64,000 nt of DNA, from positions 147,533 through 211,532 of the forward strand of contig NZ_LMIB01000018.1 in NCBI RefSeq assembly GCF_001429065.1, read 5' to 3'. A program made the translations under genes and the position numbers. The notes under the pieces are model-generated. The model saw only the letters and a list, made by a program, of their open reading frames with translations. It did no database searches and had not been told where the DNA came from. Every line of letters starts with the position of its first letter. Within the stretch, counting starts at the first letter, position 1. Of this stretch, positions 34,937 through 44,354 are shown one piece after another. This DNA is from Sphingomonas sp. Root710. Its GTDB lineage: Bacteria > Pseudomonadota > Alphaproteobacteria > Sphingomonadales > Sphingomonadaceae.

Positions 34937-35704
34937 TCAGTGCGCCGTAAATCCCCCATCGATCACCAGTTCGCTCCCGGTCATGAAGCTGGCGGCGGGC
35001 GAGGCAAGATAGACTATGCCATTCGCTATTTCTTCCGGCTTGCCCCACCGGCCGGCCAGATTCTGAGCTTCGATGCTCGCGCGCGCCGACGCTGCGTCGG
35101 GCGCAACGCCGAATTCGGCGAATTTATGCGTGATCATCTCCATCATCGGCGTTTCGATAGCTCCGGGATGCACGGAGTTGACCCGGATATTATATTTCAA
35201 AGCGGAAAACTCGCATGCCGCGCTCTTGCTGAACAGGGTCACGGCACCCTTGCTGGCGCAATAGCTCGCGTTGAGCGGCAAGCCGACAAGGCCGCCGATC
35301 GATGAGAGGTTTATAACCGAAGCGCCGCTCGACCGCGCCTCCCCGCCCTTTTTCAGCAACGGCAGCAATATCTTGTGACTTAGCAAAAGGCTCTCCACGT
35401 TGACGGCCTGCAGCCTTCGCCAGCTTTCCAGCGTCTCCTGTTCGATCGGGGCGATGACGGCGATCCCGGCGCAGTTCACCAGAATGTCGAGGCGGCCGTG
35501 CGTCTCGGCGATGGAGGCGGCAAGGGTGGACCAGCCGGCCTCGTCCGTAACGTCCTGCACGCGGTTATCGTCGCCGCAGGTCGGTGCGGTAAGGTCCGTC
35601 GCGATGACATATGCGCCGGCCTCACGAAGCGCTGTGACGGTGGCGGCGCCGATGCCACGCTGGGCGCCGGTGACGAGCGCGATGCTGTTATCGAGAAACT
35701 TCAT
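34937..35704 (-). CDS. Short-chain dehydrogenase/reductase (SDR) 1
   Basis: ATG 35704 follows GGAG at eight bases; GTG 35710 would add two residues. The 255-residue product is a classical SDR: cofactor loop TGAQRGIGAAT, NCAGIAV, catalytic serine in INLSSIGG, and YCASKGA (Y-x3-K). An aspartate after beta-2 (IATDLTAP) suggests NAD rather than NADP. It probably oxidises an alcohol or dihydrodiol intermediate. It converges on the MFS gene and is divergent from the glutathione transferase gene. Confidence 0.92.
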   Translation of the reverse strand: MKFLDNSIALVTGAQRGIGAATVTALREAGAYVIATDLTAPTCGDDNRVQDVTDEAGWSTLAASIAETHGRLDILVNCAGIAVIAPIEQETLESWRRLQAVNVESLLLSHKILLPLLKKGGEARSSGASVINLSSIGGLVGLPLNASYCASKGAVTLFSKSAACEFSALKYNIRVNSVHPGAIETPMMEMITHKFAEFGVAPDAASARASIEAQNLAGRWGKPEEIANGIVYLASPAASFMTGSELVIDGGFTAH

Positions 35705-35950
35705 GGGCACTCTCCTACGGCGGTCTGGCTTCCGGCGGTCTGGCCTTCGACGGCCTGGTCACGCCGCAACCCTAATCGGCGGCCACAGGCCCGTCAGATG
35801 AAAAGACGGCGCCGGCGATACCTGTGAGCGCCGGAGTGGCGATAGCGCGGGCACGGCTCCGTGAACCCGCGCACGGGTATCGCGCGGCGCTATTTCACAT
35901 CGCCTCGCCAAGAACGCTGCCGGGTAAGGCCGCTGGAGGAGGGACACGAC

Positions 35951-36733
35951 ATGCTGACACTCTTCCATTTTGGCGGCGCCATCTGCGCGCAGAAGGTCCG
36001 GCTGGCCCTGGCCGAGAAGGGGGTGGAATGGGAGAGCCGGGAATGTGCCGGCGAAGCGCTACGCGATCCCGACTATCTCCGCCTCAACCCGAGCGGCGTC
36101 GTGCCCACGCTCGTTCATGACCGGACCGTGCTGACCGAAAGCCGGATCATCAGCGAATATATCGAAGAGGCGTTCGACGGCCCCGCGCTCATGCCGTCCG
36201 ATCCGGCGGACCGGCACCGTGCGCGCCTCTGGTCGAAGCAGATCGACGATGGCCTGCATCTCAATGTCTTCATCCTGACATTCGCGGCCGTGGGCCGAGA
36301 CATATATCTGGCCATGCCCGCCGACGTGCGCGGGGCAATGTTGCCGGGCCTGCGCGATCCGATCAAGCGGCAGATATCGAGCGATCTGCTCGAACAGGGA
36401 TTTGCCTCGCCATGGATGGGCATGGCGGTGAAGCGGTTCCGCCGTCTGGCGGACGATATGGAAGCAGGGCTGGCCGGATCCGCTGCTCTCGCCGGAAAGC
36501 ACTATAGTCTCGCGGATGCCGATTATACGGCTTATATCAACAGACTGACCAACCTGGGCATGGCAGCCTTGTGGGCCGATAAGCCCCGGCTTGCCGATTG
36601 GTATGCGCATATGCAGGATCGGCCCAGTTTCAAATCGGCGATACTGGATTGGCAGTCGCCGGAAGAACTGGCGTCCTATGGCCGGTCGCGCGATCGGGTG
36701 GGAGAGGCGCTGGACGCCATCATGGTGGAATGA
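35951..36733 (+). CDS. Glutathione S-transferase family protein
   Basis: Start ATG 35951 is set by GGAGGAGGG shortly upstream. The 260-residue product has the thioredoxin-like N-terminal domain (FGGAICAQKVRLALAEKG, NPSGVVPTL with the cis-proline, LTESRIISEYIEE with the gamma-glutamyl contact) and an all-helical C-terminal domain (YSLADADYTAYINRL). In sphingomonads GSTs often cleave aryl ethers or isomerise ring-cleavage products such as maleylpyruvate. A glutathione-dependent step in this pathway is therefore plausible but not shown. Confidence 0.9.
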   Translation: MLTLFHFGGAICAQKVRLALAEKGVEWESRECAGEALRDPDYLRLNPSGVVPTLVHDRTVLTESRIISEYIEEAFDGPALMPSDPADRHRARLWSKQIDDGLHLNVFILTFAAVGRDIYLAMPADVRGAMLPGLRDPIKRQISSDLLEQGFASPWMGMAVKRFRRLADDMEAGLAGSAALAGKHYSLADADYTAYINRLTNLGMAALWADKPRLADWYAHMQDRPSFKSAILDWQSPEELASYGRSRDRVGEALDAIMVE

Positions 36734-36766
36734 TCATAGCGGCGGGAATCGCCTGCCGCCATGATC
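36732..36766. terminator. Bidirectional hairpin between GST and SDR 2
   Basis: Arms of 15 bases (36732-36746 and 36752-36766) match at 13 positions around a five-base loop, beginning GATCATAGCGGCGGG. The stem overlaps the GST stop codon and lies 12 bases before the SDR 2 stop, between two convergent genes. There is no clear T-tract, as is common in this group. Confidence 0.65.
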
Positions 36767-36777
36767 GCGTGAATATC

Positions 36778-37638
36778 TCAGTGCTGCAAAACCCCGTGGC
36801 TCGGGTCCGCGTCCGCGCAATCGGTCGAGAGCGCCAGGTCACGCTGCCCCTCGATATGCGCGAGGCGGGCAGACAGCGAGCTGGAGATCAGTCGATATGT
36901 GTCGCTGCCGAGCGCCAGCCGGAGAGGGCCCGGATTCTCGCCCGCGCAGGCGATCATGGCGTCGACCATCTTTACCGGATCGCCGGTCGCGAGCGCGGAC
37001 TTGTCCTCCACGATGTGGTTGATGCGGCGGGACGGCGACGCATCATAGGCATCGATGCGTGGGGCGACGATCGCGCTGCCGTGGCGGAAGCCGGTGCGCG
37101 CGCTTCCCGGCTCGATGATCGTGCAGCCGATGCCGAACACCGCTATCTCCTGAGCGACCGTCTCCACAAAGCCTTCGATTCCCCATTTGGTCGCGACATA
37201 GAGCGAGCTGCCCGGTACCGCCGCCTGTCCGCCGGCGCTCGATATCTGCAGGATCCGGCCGCTTCCCTGCGCGCGCATATGGGGCAAGTTCGCCCTGATG
37301 ATCTGGATCGAACCCAGCAAATTGGTGTCGAGCTGATGCTCGACCTGTTCGTCGGTGGCTTCCTCGGCCGCGCCCATCAATCCGTAGCCCGCATTGCTGA
37401 CCAGGACATCGATCCGGCCGAGCGCATTCCAGGCGGCGTCGACCGCCGGCCGGATGGCTGCGGTATCGGTGAGGTCGAGCGTGGCGAGCCAGAGCCGGTC
37501 GCCATATTGCGCCTTGAGATCATCGACGGCGGAAAGCGTGCGCAGCGTGCCGGCGACACGTTCGCCGGCCTCCAGCAGCTTTTCTGCCATGATACGCCCG
37601 AAGCCGCTGCTGATGCCCGTGATCAGCCAATTCTTCAT
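36778..37638 (-). CDS. Short-chain dehydrogenase/reductase (SDR) 2
   Basis: The 286-residue product has TGISSGFGRIMA (cofactor loop of the FG type), SNAGYG, catalytic ILQISSAGG and YVATKWG (Y-x3-K). After the fold it carries a longer C-terminal part typical of the SDR subgroup with the TGxxSGFG loop, which are often NADP-dependent. Start ATG 37638 has AAGGAG upstream. It lies between a GST gene (convergent) and TonB receptor 2 (same strand, 247 bases away). The substrate is unknown. Confidence 0.9.
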   Translation of the reverse strand: MKNWLITGISSGFGRIMAEKLLEAGERVAGTLRTLSAVDDLKAQYGDRLWLATLDLTDTAAIRPAVDAAWNALGRIDVLVSNAGYGLMGAAEEATDEQVEHQLDTNLLGSIQIIRANLPHMRAQGSGRILQISSAGGQAAVPGSSLYVATKWGIEGFVETVAQEIAVFGIGCTIIEPGSARTGFRHGSAIVAPRIDAYDASPSRRINHIVEDKSALATGDPVKMVDAMIACAGENPGPLRLALGSDTYRLISSSLSARLAHIEGQRDLALSTDCADADPSHGVLQH

Positions 37639-37885
37639 GACAGGGTCTCCTTGTTAATGACGCCGGCGGAGCCGGCTCGCCGTCAGGCAGTGCGAGCAAG
37701 CCGTCGACATGGGCATTCGTGACCTCGGCGAGCGATGCCGGGTTTCACTGCATTATCCTGGTCGAAGGATTACGCGCGCCCTCCGCAAAATCATGCTCCG
37801 CGCGATACGGACCGCAATATGTGTCTGACGACAAGCTGGCCGACCAGAATTTGCTCCGGCCGGCCAGACTAGGTGCGTTGAACGA

Positions 37886-40222
37886 TCAGAACGTCTTGGT
37901 GACGCTCAGACCGACGGTTCGGGGCGCCCCCAAAGAGGCGGTCCTTTGCGAACCGAGCAACGGGGCGTTGGTATTGGTGCCGACGAAGTAAGTGTCGTTC
38001 GTCAGGTTCTTGATATAGGCGGACGCCGTCAGGCTTTTGTCCAGAGACGTCCAGCCCAGGAACAGATTGACCATGGTGCGCGAGGGCTGCGACCGCTCGA
38101 TCGTATTGAAATGGTTGAAATATACCCTGTCCATCCATGTGACGTTGACGCGGGGCGTGATGTCGCCGAAGCCGGTGGATATCGTGTAGCCCACTTCACC
38201 ACCAACGGTGTATTTCGGCGCGTCGGGGACTTGGTTACCCGCGAGATTCTGGACGCCGAGGGCCGGAAAGGATTGGTCACTGTCCAGGAACGTCTTGAAC
38301 TTCCCGTCGAGGTGAGCCGCGTTGAGCTGGATCATCAGCGCCTCGGTAGGCCGCGCCGTGATCTCCGCTTCCAGGCCGCGTATACGGGCCTTGTCGGCGT
38401 TCACCACGACCAGCGTGTTTCCGACGATCTTGCTTTCCTGCAAATCCTTATAATCATAGTTGAAGGCAGTGAGGTTTACGCGCAGCCGGCGATCGAAAAG
38501 GTCGCTCTTGATGCCAACTTCGTAGTTGGTGAGCTTTTCTGGCCGGAATGGCGCCTGCAGACCGCCGACATTGTAGCCGCCCGCCTTAAATCCGCGCGAA
38601 TAGGTGGCATAGAGATATATGCCGGATGCCGGCTTGTAGCTGACCGTTATCTTCGGATCGAAGGAGTTCCACGTCTTATCGTCCGACCTCTGGCCGAGAC
38701 CGATCAGGCCTTGGGCGGGAAAGAAGCCGATATGAAGCGCATCGAACGGCACGAAGGGAGAGAGCAGGTCGGTCTGATGCTGCTCGAAGATCGCCTTCTT
38801 TTCATGGCTGTAACGGGCGCCGAGATCGAGCGCCAACTGATCCGAAAGATCGAAATGCGCCTGCGCGAATACCGCATAGGCATTGGTCTTTACCCGCCCA
38901 AAGGCCGCATAGAACTCGTACATCGCATTGGGGTCGTTCGCCGCGATGGCCGCCCGCGCGGCGCCGATGCCGGGGATGCCCGCCAGTGCAGGATTATTAT
39001 ATGGCGAGAAGGGGCTATTGGCGAAGAAGTCGGAAAACACGAGACCCTTGAAGCCGAGCTGGTTGCTGGCGCTGTTATTCTCGTGGAAATAATATCCCCC
39101 GACGATGATCTCGCCGATGCTACCCAATTTCTGGGATAGACGAAGTTCGGTCGAATATACGTCCGATGTCTCGTCGATATACTGCTTGCTCAACTCCGCC
39201 GTGGACCCGTCCAGGTTTCCGCGCTGCCGGGACACGAAATGCCGATAGCCTGTGAGGAAAGTGAGCTTGGTCTCGGATGAGATATCGAAATCCGCCTGCC
39301 CGGAAAATCCGTAGGTTTTGATAAAGCGGCGCGGCCCGAACCCGGCGGTGTCCTGCGGATCCGTCGGGACGGTGAACCCGCCGGTTTCCACCAGCGTAGG
39401 GATTGCGTTGTTCCCCCGCCCAGCAGGGCGATAGCCGCTCGAATGGTCGTCCACATTGGAATAGTCGCCGGACAGGCTGACGGCCAAGGAGGAACTCGGT
39501 TCGAACCTCAATTTGCCGCGGACGCTTCGGGAATGCTCGTCGTTCACGTCTTCGCCGTTCGAGATGTTCGTGCCGTAACCCTTGCGGTCCACGGTGCGAA
39601 ACGACAATCGCGCCTCCACCGTAGAGGAGAGGGGGCCGCCGATGGCTCCTTCGGTGCCGATCAGGCCATAATCGCCGACGGTTCCGGTAAAATAGCCATT
39701 AAGGACGTCACCCGGCTCGCGGGTAAGCAGGTTGATCGTGCCCGCAATGGCGTTCCGTCCATAGAGCGTACCCTGCGGACCGCGCAGGACCTCCACACGA
39801 TCGACGTCGTAAAAACCCAGCAATCCTGCCTGGTTACGCGATTGATATATGCCATCCAGGTACAGCGCCACGCGCGTTTCGCCGCCCGGGCCGAGCGCAT
39901 TGTAGCCGATGCCGCGAATGGAGATTTTCGCGTCGGCCGCGATGCGGCTGAAATTGAGGTTGGGAATGTTCGTTGCGAGGCTCTCGACGTCGACGATGTT
40001 CTTTTCGCGCATCGCCTCACCGCTGACAGCAGAAAGGGCGATTGGCGTTGACTGGGCCGAAGTGGCGCGGCGTTCGGCCGTTACGACGATATCGGCGATG
40101 CCCGTCTGCGTGTCGTCCGACGCCATGTTGGTCGCGGCAGGATCTGCCGACTGAGCCTGCACCATCGCCGAAAATGGCATGATGCAAATAAATCCTGCCG
40201 TCGATAACAGAAAGCGTCTCAT
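37886..40222 (-). CDS. TonB-dependent outer-membrane receptor 2
   Basis: The 778-residue product has a signal peptide (cleavage after VQAQ, about residue 24), a TonB box IADIVVTAERR near 43, and the plug ending RVEVLRGPQGTLYGRNAIAGTI. The barrel ends in VGLSVTKTF with the terminal phenylalanine needed for Bam recognition. It belongs to the same receptor subfamily as the other two receptors here. It is probably responsible for uptake of an aromatic substrate. The 427 bases ahead of it hold no gene and are probably its regulatory region. Confidence 0.95.
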   Translation of the reverse strand: MRRFLLSTAGFICIMPFSAMVQAQSADPAATNMASDDTQTGIADIVVTAERRATSAQSTPIALSAVSGEAMREKNIVDVESLATNIPNLNFSRIAADAKISIRGIGYNALGPGGETRVALYLDGIYQSRNQAGLLGFYDVDRVEVLRGPQGTLYGRNAIAGTINLLTREPGDVLNGYFTGTVGDYGLIGTEGAIGGPLSSTVEARLSFRTVDRKGYGTNISNGEDVNDEHSRSVRGKLRFEPSSSLAVSLSGDYSNVDDHSSGYRPAGRGNNAIPTLVETGGFTVPTDPQDTAGFGPRRFIKTYGFSGQADFDISSETKLTFLTGYRHFVSRQRGNLDGSTAELSKQYIDETSDVYSTELRLSQKLGSIGEIIVGGYYFHENNSASNQLGFKGLVFSDFFANSPFSPYNNPALAGIPGIGAARAAIAANDPNAMYEFYAAFGRVKTNAYAVFAQAHFDLSDQLALDLGARYSHEKKAIFEQHQTDLLSPFVPFDALHIGFFPAQGLIGLGQRSDDKTWNSFDPKITVSYKPASGIYLYATYSRGFKAGGYNVGGLQAPFRPEKLTNYEVGIKSDLFDRRLRVNLTAFNYDYKDLQESKIVGNTLVVVNADKARIRGLEAEITARPTEALMIQLNAAHLDGKFKTFLDSDQSFPALGVQNLAGNQVPDAPKYTVGGEVGYTISTGFGDITPRVNVTWMDRVYFNHFNTIERSQPSRTMVNLFLGWTSLDKSLTASAYIKNLTNDTYFVGTNTNAPLLGSQRTASLGAPRTVGLSVTKTF

Positions 40223-40649
40223 TGTTCTCTCCCCTTATGTTCGATTTGTCATGATGATCAGCCATATCGCGCTCAGCATTGGTGGTGGCTTCACAATCCT
40301 CTGTCTCTCCTCGTTAAGGATGAGCAGATGTGATTTCTTGAAGTATGATACCTGTGATCGCAGCACGCGAATGTTGACGGCGAAGCTGATTAGTGAGGCA
40401 ACGCCGAATGCAATTATCGTAAGTCGTTCGGATTGCCGTGAGTACCAGCCGGCCCGCCACAACGACGCCATTCGGCGAAGCGCCTGGCTTTATGCAGTCC
40501 CTCCTCTTCGGTCGCTCTTGTGCGCGACATGGACCGAAGGATGAACGGAGGCAGGCATTTTACGCAAACTGTTTAGATGGATGATCGTCACAAATCTAAT
40601 TTGTAGCGGTTTCAGCCCGACTGCCCCACCCGCTATTTTGGCCGCTCGA
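40223..40649. other. 427-base intergenic region ahead of TonB receptor 2
   Basis: No protein-like reading frame is seen on either strand. The DNA is less GC-rich than its flanks, as expected for a promoter region. It carries the operator-like 17-mer at 40589-40605. The rest shows nothing I can name. Confidence 0.6.
40589..40605. promoter_or_regulatory. Operator-like palindrome, site 2
   Basis: CACAAAT-CTA-ATTTGTA is an inverted repeat with six of seven arm bases paired and the same 7-3-7 layout as site 1, with which it shares 13 of 17 bases. It lies 44 bases past the stop of the NodD-like LysR gene and 367 bases before the receptor 2 ATG, which is far for direct control. Confidence 0.4.
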
Positions 40650-41591
40650 TCACCGCATAATCTCGCTCGCCGCCAGGAAGGCGTCGCGGACAAAGCTGTG
40701 CGTAGGGTCGCTATCGTGCCGATAATGCCAATTGAGCTGCTGGTGCGTGACGTCGGTCCGCACCGGGCAGGCGACAACGCGCACTGAAGCCATCGCCTTG
40801 AACTTTATAGCGAGGCGGCCGTGCACCGTTGCGATCAGCGGCGTGCCGGGTACCATGCAGATCAATGTCGTGAAGTTGCTGGCCGTCGCCGTCACATGGG
40901 GAGATATGCCGGCATTGATCCAGGAAACTTCCACCAACGTCTGCGAACCGTCGCCCATTTTCAGCGCGGCATGATCCATGCGCACATATTGTTCCAGAGT
41001 CAGGGTCTCGCCGACCTGCGGGTTGTTTTCATCGATGACGCACACGAAATTGTCGGTGAATAGCGGCATCGTGCGAATCTTGTTCGACAGGCTCGACAGG
41101 TTCGATTGGTGGACTCGCAGGTTCTGCGGCATGATCGAGAAGTCGAGTTCGCCCAAATCGAGGTCGTACAGCGTGTCTTTCGTCACGGGCTGGATTTCGT
41201 AGCTGATGCCGGGCGCGACATTGGTCAGATGCGCGACCAGATGGGGGAGCAACGTCAGCGAAGCGTGATCGGACATCGCGATGCGAAAATGGCGCTTCGT
41301 TATCTCCGGAGCGAAGGTGGGCGTGGTTTCCAGCGTCAGTGCGATCTGCTGCATCGTATCGCGCACCGGCTCTACCAGGGCGAGAGCCATCGGGGTCGGC
41401 TCCAGATGCTGGCCAACCCGTACGAAAATCGGATCGTCAAAATATTCCCGCAGTCGCTTCAGCGATCCGCTCATCGCCTGTTGGGTGACGTTCAGTTCAT
41501 CCGCGGCACGCGTCACATTGCGCTCCCGCAGAAGCGCATCGAGCGCGCGCAAGAGGTTAAAGTCGAACCTGCCGATATCATAAGTTCGCAC
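40650..41591 (-). CDS. LysR-family regulator, NodD/LinR-like
   Basis: The 313-residue product has the NodD-type N-terminus: FDFNLLRALDALLRERNVTRAADELNVTQQAMSGSLKRLREYFDDPIFVR. This differs from LysR paralogues A and B, and the PIFVR end of the HTH is typical of the NodD/PcpR/LinR branch that senses aromatic compounds. The effector domain follows. It is divergent from FAD hydroxylase copy 3, with an operator-like site in the shared promoter region, the usual arrangement for a LysR regulator and its target. Confidence 0.93.
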   Translation of the reverse strand: MRTYDIGRFDFNLLRALDALLRERNVTRAADELNVTQQAMSGSLKRLREYFDDPIFVRVGQHLEPTPMALALVEPVRDTMQQIALTLETTPTFAPEITKRHFRIAMSDHASLTLLPHLVAHLTNVAPGISYEIQPVTKDTLYDLDLGELDFSIMPQNLRVHQSNLSSLSNKIRTMPLFTDNFVCVIDENNPQVGETLTLEQYVRMDHAALKMGDGSQTLVEVSWINAGISPHVTATASNFTTLICMVPGTPLIATVHGRLAIKFKAMASVRVVACPVRTDVTHQQLNWHYRHDSDPTHSFVRDAFLAASEIMR

Positions 41592-41646
41592 GGACGGCGT
41601 CTCCGATCCCTGGACTCCATCGTCGATAGCCCTTCCTGCTCTTCGT

Positions 41647-41663
41647 CACAATTGCGGTTTGTG
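41647..41663. promoter_or_regulatory. Operator-like palindrome, site 3
   Basis: CACAATT-GCG-GTTTGTG shares 13 of 17 bases with site 1 and has five strong arm pairs (CACAA/TTGTG). It lies 56 bases upstream of the NodD-like LysR start and 138 before the FAD hydroxylase copy 3 start, where an autoregulatory LysR box is expected. Confidence 0.5.
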
Positions 41664-41800
41664 CTCTGGATCGCAATAAACAGTTTGGAACATAGTCCCG
41701 GACGGCTGATCCTTTTGGAACCGGCCGACCATGCGTGAATCCGAAAAACGCAGCTCGCGACGGCTCAAGACTTCTGAACGTGCGCAGGGAGGGGTGTTTC

Positions 41801-43429
41801 ATGGCCAGTGAAAATCGCAAGGATCATCAGGTCGTCGTCGCTGGGGCGGGGCCGGTGGGCATGGCGACCGCGATCGAACTGGTGTCACGCGGTATTCGGA
41901 CCCTGATCTGCGATCCGCGCGCGGCCGACGACTATAATGTCGCCCGTATCAACCTGACCAACGCCCGCTCGATGGAGCATTTCCGGCGTTGGGGCATAGC
42001 GAACCGGCTTCGCGCCAACGATCCCGTGCCGCCGGATGTGGTTCGCGACCTGACCTATGTCACCCGCGCCAACGGCCGGATCATCCTCAATGTCGAGGGA
42101 GCCTATGAATGGCGCGAGCAGCCATCCTTTGCGGCGGAGGTTCCCGAGTGGGCGCCGCACCAGGCGATCGAGCGGACGTTGCGCGAAAAGCTGCTGTCCC
42201 TTCCCGCTGCGACCTTCGCCCCGTTCGCAACCGTCGGCGATTTCACTCAAGATGACGGCGGGGTGACCGTAACGTACGAGGACCCGGCCGGCACAAACAC
42301 GATACGCGCCGACTATATCGTCATCGCCGATGGAGCCCAGTCCGAGTTCCGTAGAAAGCTCAACCTCCGGATGGAGGGAGAAACCTTATTCTACAATCAG
42401 GCGTGGTATTTTCGCGCGCCGGATCTGGCCAAGCTATTTGCCGGGACGCAGCTTTCTTCGATGACCTTCTTCCTGAACGAAGACGGTTATGGCGACATCC
42501 TCATTCCGCAAAGTGCCGAGGGGCACTGGCTCTATCACGTCACACCGATGCCCGAGGGAGTCGAGGCAGACGACTGGCCCGCTTTTCGCGCCATGCTCTA
42601 CCGCAGCATCGGCGCCGAGTTCGACATTTTCGAGCCGGAAGGCCGCTATTTCGGCAGTCAGGTCCGGCTTGCCGCCACCTTCAACTTCGGGCGTGCGGTG
42701 CTGGTCGGCGACGCGGCGCATCTGACGTCGCCCTTTGGCGGCTTCGGCATGAACATGGGCATCGGAGACGCAGTCGACGTCGGATGGAAGATCGCGGCGA
42801 TCCTGCAGGGTTGGGGCGGCCCAAGGCTGCTCGAAACCTATACCCTCGAGCGGCGGGACGTATGCAAGTACATCATCGAGGGTGCGGCGCATAACAACAA
42901 GATGTCCGGCAAGGCGCTGACGCGCCCCTTCATGGAAGAGGATTCCGAAAGAGGTGAACAGGCGCGGAGGGAAGTCCGGGAATTCATCATCCGCGAGAAA
43001 ACTCAACAATCCCGCAGCTTCGGCGCGCAATTCGGCTATCGCTATACGTCCTCGCCCATCGTGGTGGGCGACGGGACCGACCTGCCGCCGCTTCAATATG
43101 GAGAATATACGCCGTCATCGGTGGCGGGTTGCCGCGCGCCCCATCTGTGGCTGGGTGAAGGCGTATCGATCTACGACCATTTCGGCACCGGCTTCTGCCT
43201 GCTGAAACTCGACCCAACGGTGGATACCAGCGCGCTCGAGGCGGCGGCCACAGAGGTCGGCATGCCGCTGACGGTCTTCCCGCTCGACAGCGATCCCGCC
43301 CGCGCACTTTACGAGCGCAAACTCGCGCTGATCCGCCCGGACCAGCATGTAGCGTGGCGCGGGGATATGCCGCCCGAGGATTGCCGCTGGCTGCTCGACG
43401 TCGTGCGCGGGGCCGCTTCCTACCAATAG
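41801..43429 (+). CDS. FAD-dependent aromatic hydroxylase, copy 3
   Basis: ATG 41801 follows AGGGAGGGG; the extension upstream is not protein-like. The 542-residue product has GAGPVGMATAIEL near 16, DGAQSEFRRKLN near 173, GDAAHLTSPFGGFGMNMGIGDAVDVGW near 305 and LIRPDQHVAWRG near the end. Long identical stretches with copy 2 (such as NLTNARSMEHFRRWGIA) show a recent common origin. It would hydroxylate a phenolic substrate with NAD(P)H and O2. The alpha/beta hydrolase gene follows after 32 bases with its own ribosome-binding site, so the two are probably an operon. Confidence 0.95.
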   Translation: MASENRKDHQVVVAGAGPVGMATAIELVSRGIRTLICDPRAADDYNVARINLTNARSMEHFRRWGIANRLRANDPVPPDVVRDLTYVTRANGRIILNVEGAYEWREQPSFAAEVPEWAPHQAIERTLREKLLSLPAATFAPFATVGDFTQDDGGVTVTYEDPAGTNTIRADYIVIADGAQSEFRRKLNLRMEGETLFYNQAWYFRAPDLAKLFAGTQLSSMTFFLNEDGYGDILIPQSAEGHWLYHVTPMPEGVEADDWPAFRAMLYRSIGAEFDIFEPEGRYFGSQVRLAATFNFGRAVLVGDAAHLTSPFGGFGMNMGIGDAVDVGWKIAAILQGWGGPRLLETYTLERRDVCKYIIEGAAHNNKMSGKALTRPFMEEDSERGEQARREVREFIIREKTQQSRSFGAQFGYRYTSSPIVVGDGTDLPPLQYGEYTPSSVAGCRAPHLWLGEGVSIYDHFGTGFCLLKLDPTVDTSALEAAATEVGMPLTVFPLDSDPARALYERKLALIRPDQHVAWRGDMPPEDCRWLLDVVRGAASYQ

Positions 43430-43461
43430 CCTGACGATCATCCTTACATAGGAGGAGTGAA

Positions 43462-44268
43462 ATGAAAAAATATATGCTGGATGTGCATGGCACCTCCTAT
43501 GCCTGTGTCGAGGATGGGGAGGGGCCGCTGCTGATGCTGATGCACGGCACGACGGGCGGCAAGCAGCTGATGCTGCCCCAACTCGAGGCGCTGTCGGACT
43601 CCTTCCGCTGCGTAGCGTTCGACTGGCCGGGACACGCGGAGTCGGGCCACGATCCCGCCGGCTGGACCGCAGACGACCTCGTCGAGGATGTCGTGGCGAT
43701 CATTGCCGCCCTAGGCGAGGAACGCGCCATCCTGGCCGGCGTGTCGCAGGGCGGCGCCATCGGAATGCGCGTGGCGCTCAAATATTCCGATCGGGTGCGG
43801 GCGCTGATCAATATGTGCGGCGGGCCTGGCGGCCCTGCGCCGGCGGCGCTGGAAAAACTCGATAAGTTCACGTCGGTGATGGCGAAGGGCACCGACGAAG
43901 AGCGCCGCCGGGCGGCCATCGATTTCTCAAAGGGCTATCTCCACGCACCGGATTTTCCAGACCGTGAGCCGCAGCGCTTCGAGACGGAGATTGACGTGTT
44001 GCTCTCGCACCCGCGCGAAACCATCCAGATGCTGTTCGACGTCCCGAAAAGCTACGTCGACATCAGCCCGAGCCTGGGCGATATACACTGTCCGACACTG
44101 ATCGTCTGGGCCCCTTTTGACAGCAGGCCCGCGCTGGGCGGGCAATTGGCAGCCGCCATACCGGGCGCTCAATTGGTGACCATTGCAAATGCCGGCCATC
44201 ATGTGAACGTCGACGCCCCGGCCGAGACATCCGCCGCGATCAGGACGTTCGCGACTTCGCTTGCCTGA
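43462..44268 (+). CDS. Alpha/beta-hydrolase (possible meta-cleavage product hydrolase)
   Basis: The 268-residue product has the oxyanion segment MHGTTGGKQ, the nucleophile elbow GVSQGG (S95), and the catalytic histidine region NAGHHVNVDAP. An acid residue lies in WAPFDSRP. Length and layout fit C-C hydrolases of the MhpC/BphD class as well as lactonases and esterases. Its place behind an MhpA-like FAD hydroxylase supports a ring-cleavage or ester-cleavage role. AGGAGG at eight bases marks the start. A stable hairpin follows the gene. Confidence 0.88.
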   Translation: MKKYMLDVHGTSYACVEDGEGPLLMLMHGTTGGKQLMLPQLEALSDSFRCVAFDWPGHAESGHDPAGWTADDLVEDVVAIIAALGEERAILAGVSQGGAIGMRVALKYSDRVRALINMCGGPGGPAPAALEKLDKFTSVMAKGTDEERRRAAIDFSKGYLHAPDFPDREPQRFETEIDVLLSHPRETIQMLFDVPKSYVDISPSLGDIHCPTLIVWAPFDSRPALGGQLAAAIPGAQLVTIANAGHHVNVDAPAETSAAIRTFATSLA

Positions 44269-44325
44269 GCACATCCAGCTTCCGGCCTGAGCGGCGGCCA
44301 CTTGGGCGCTGGTCGGCAAATCAGG

Positions 44326-44354
44326 GGCCGATGGGCAGGATCTGTCCGTCGGCC
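44326..44354 (+). terminator. Hairpin downstream of the alpha/beta-hydrolase gene
   Basis: GGCCGATGGGCAG pairs with CTGTCCGTCGGCC over 13 base pairs including two G.U pairs, with a three-base loop. It lies 57 bases after the stop in a 299-base spacer with no gene. There is no T-run, so the termination role is likely but not certain. The rest of the spacer probably holds the promoter of receptor 3. Confidence 0.5.

Noticed and set aside
43488-43503. Sigma-54-like match TGGCACCTCCTATGCC
   Set aside because: It lies inside the start of the alpha/beta-hydrolase coding sequence with no gene placed to use it, and the -12 part is poor.
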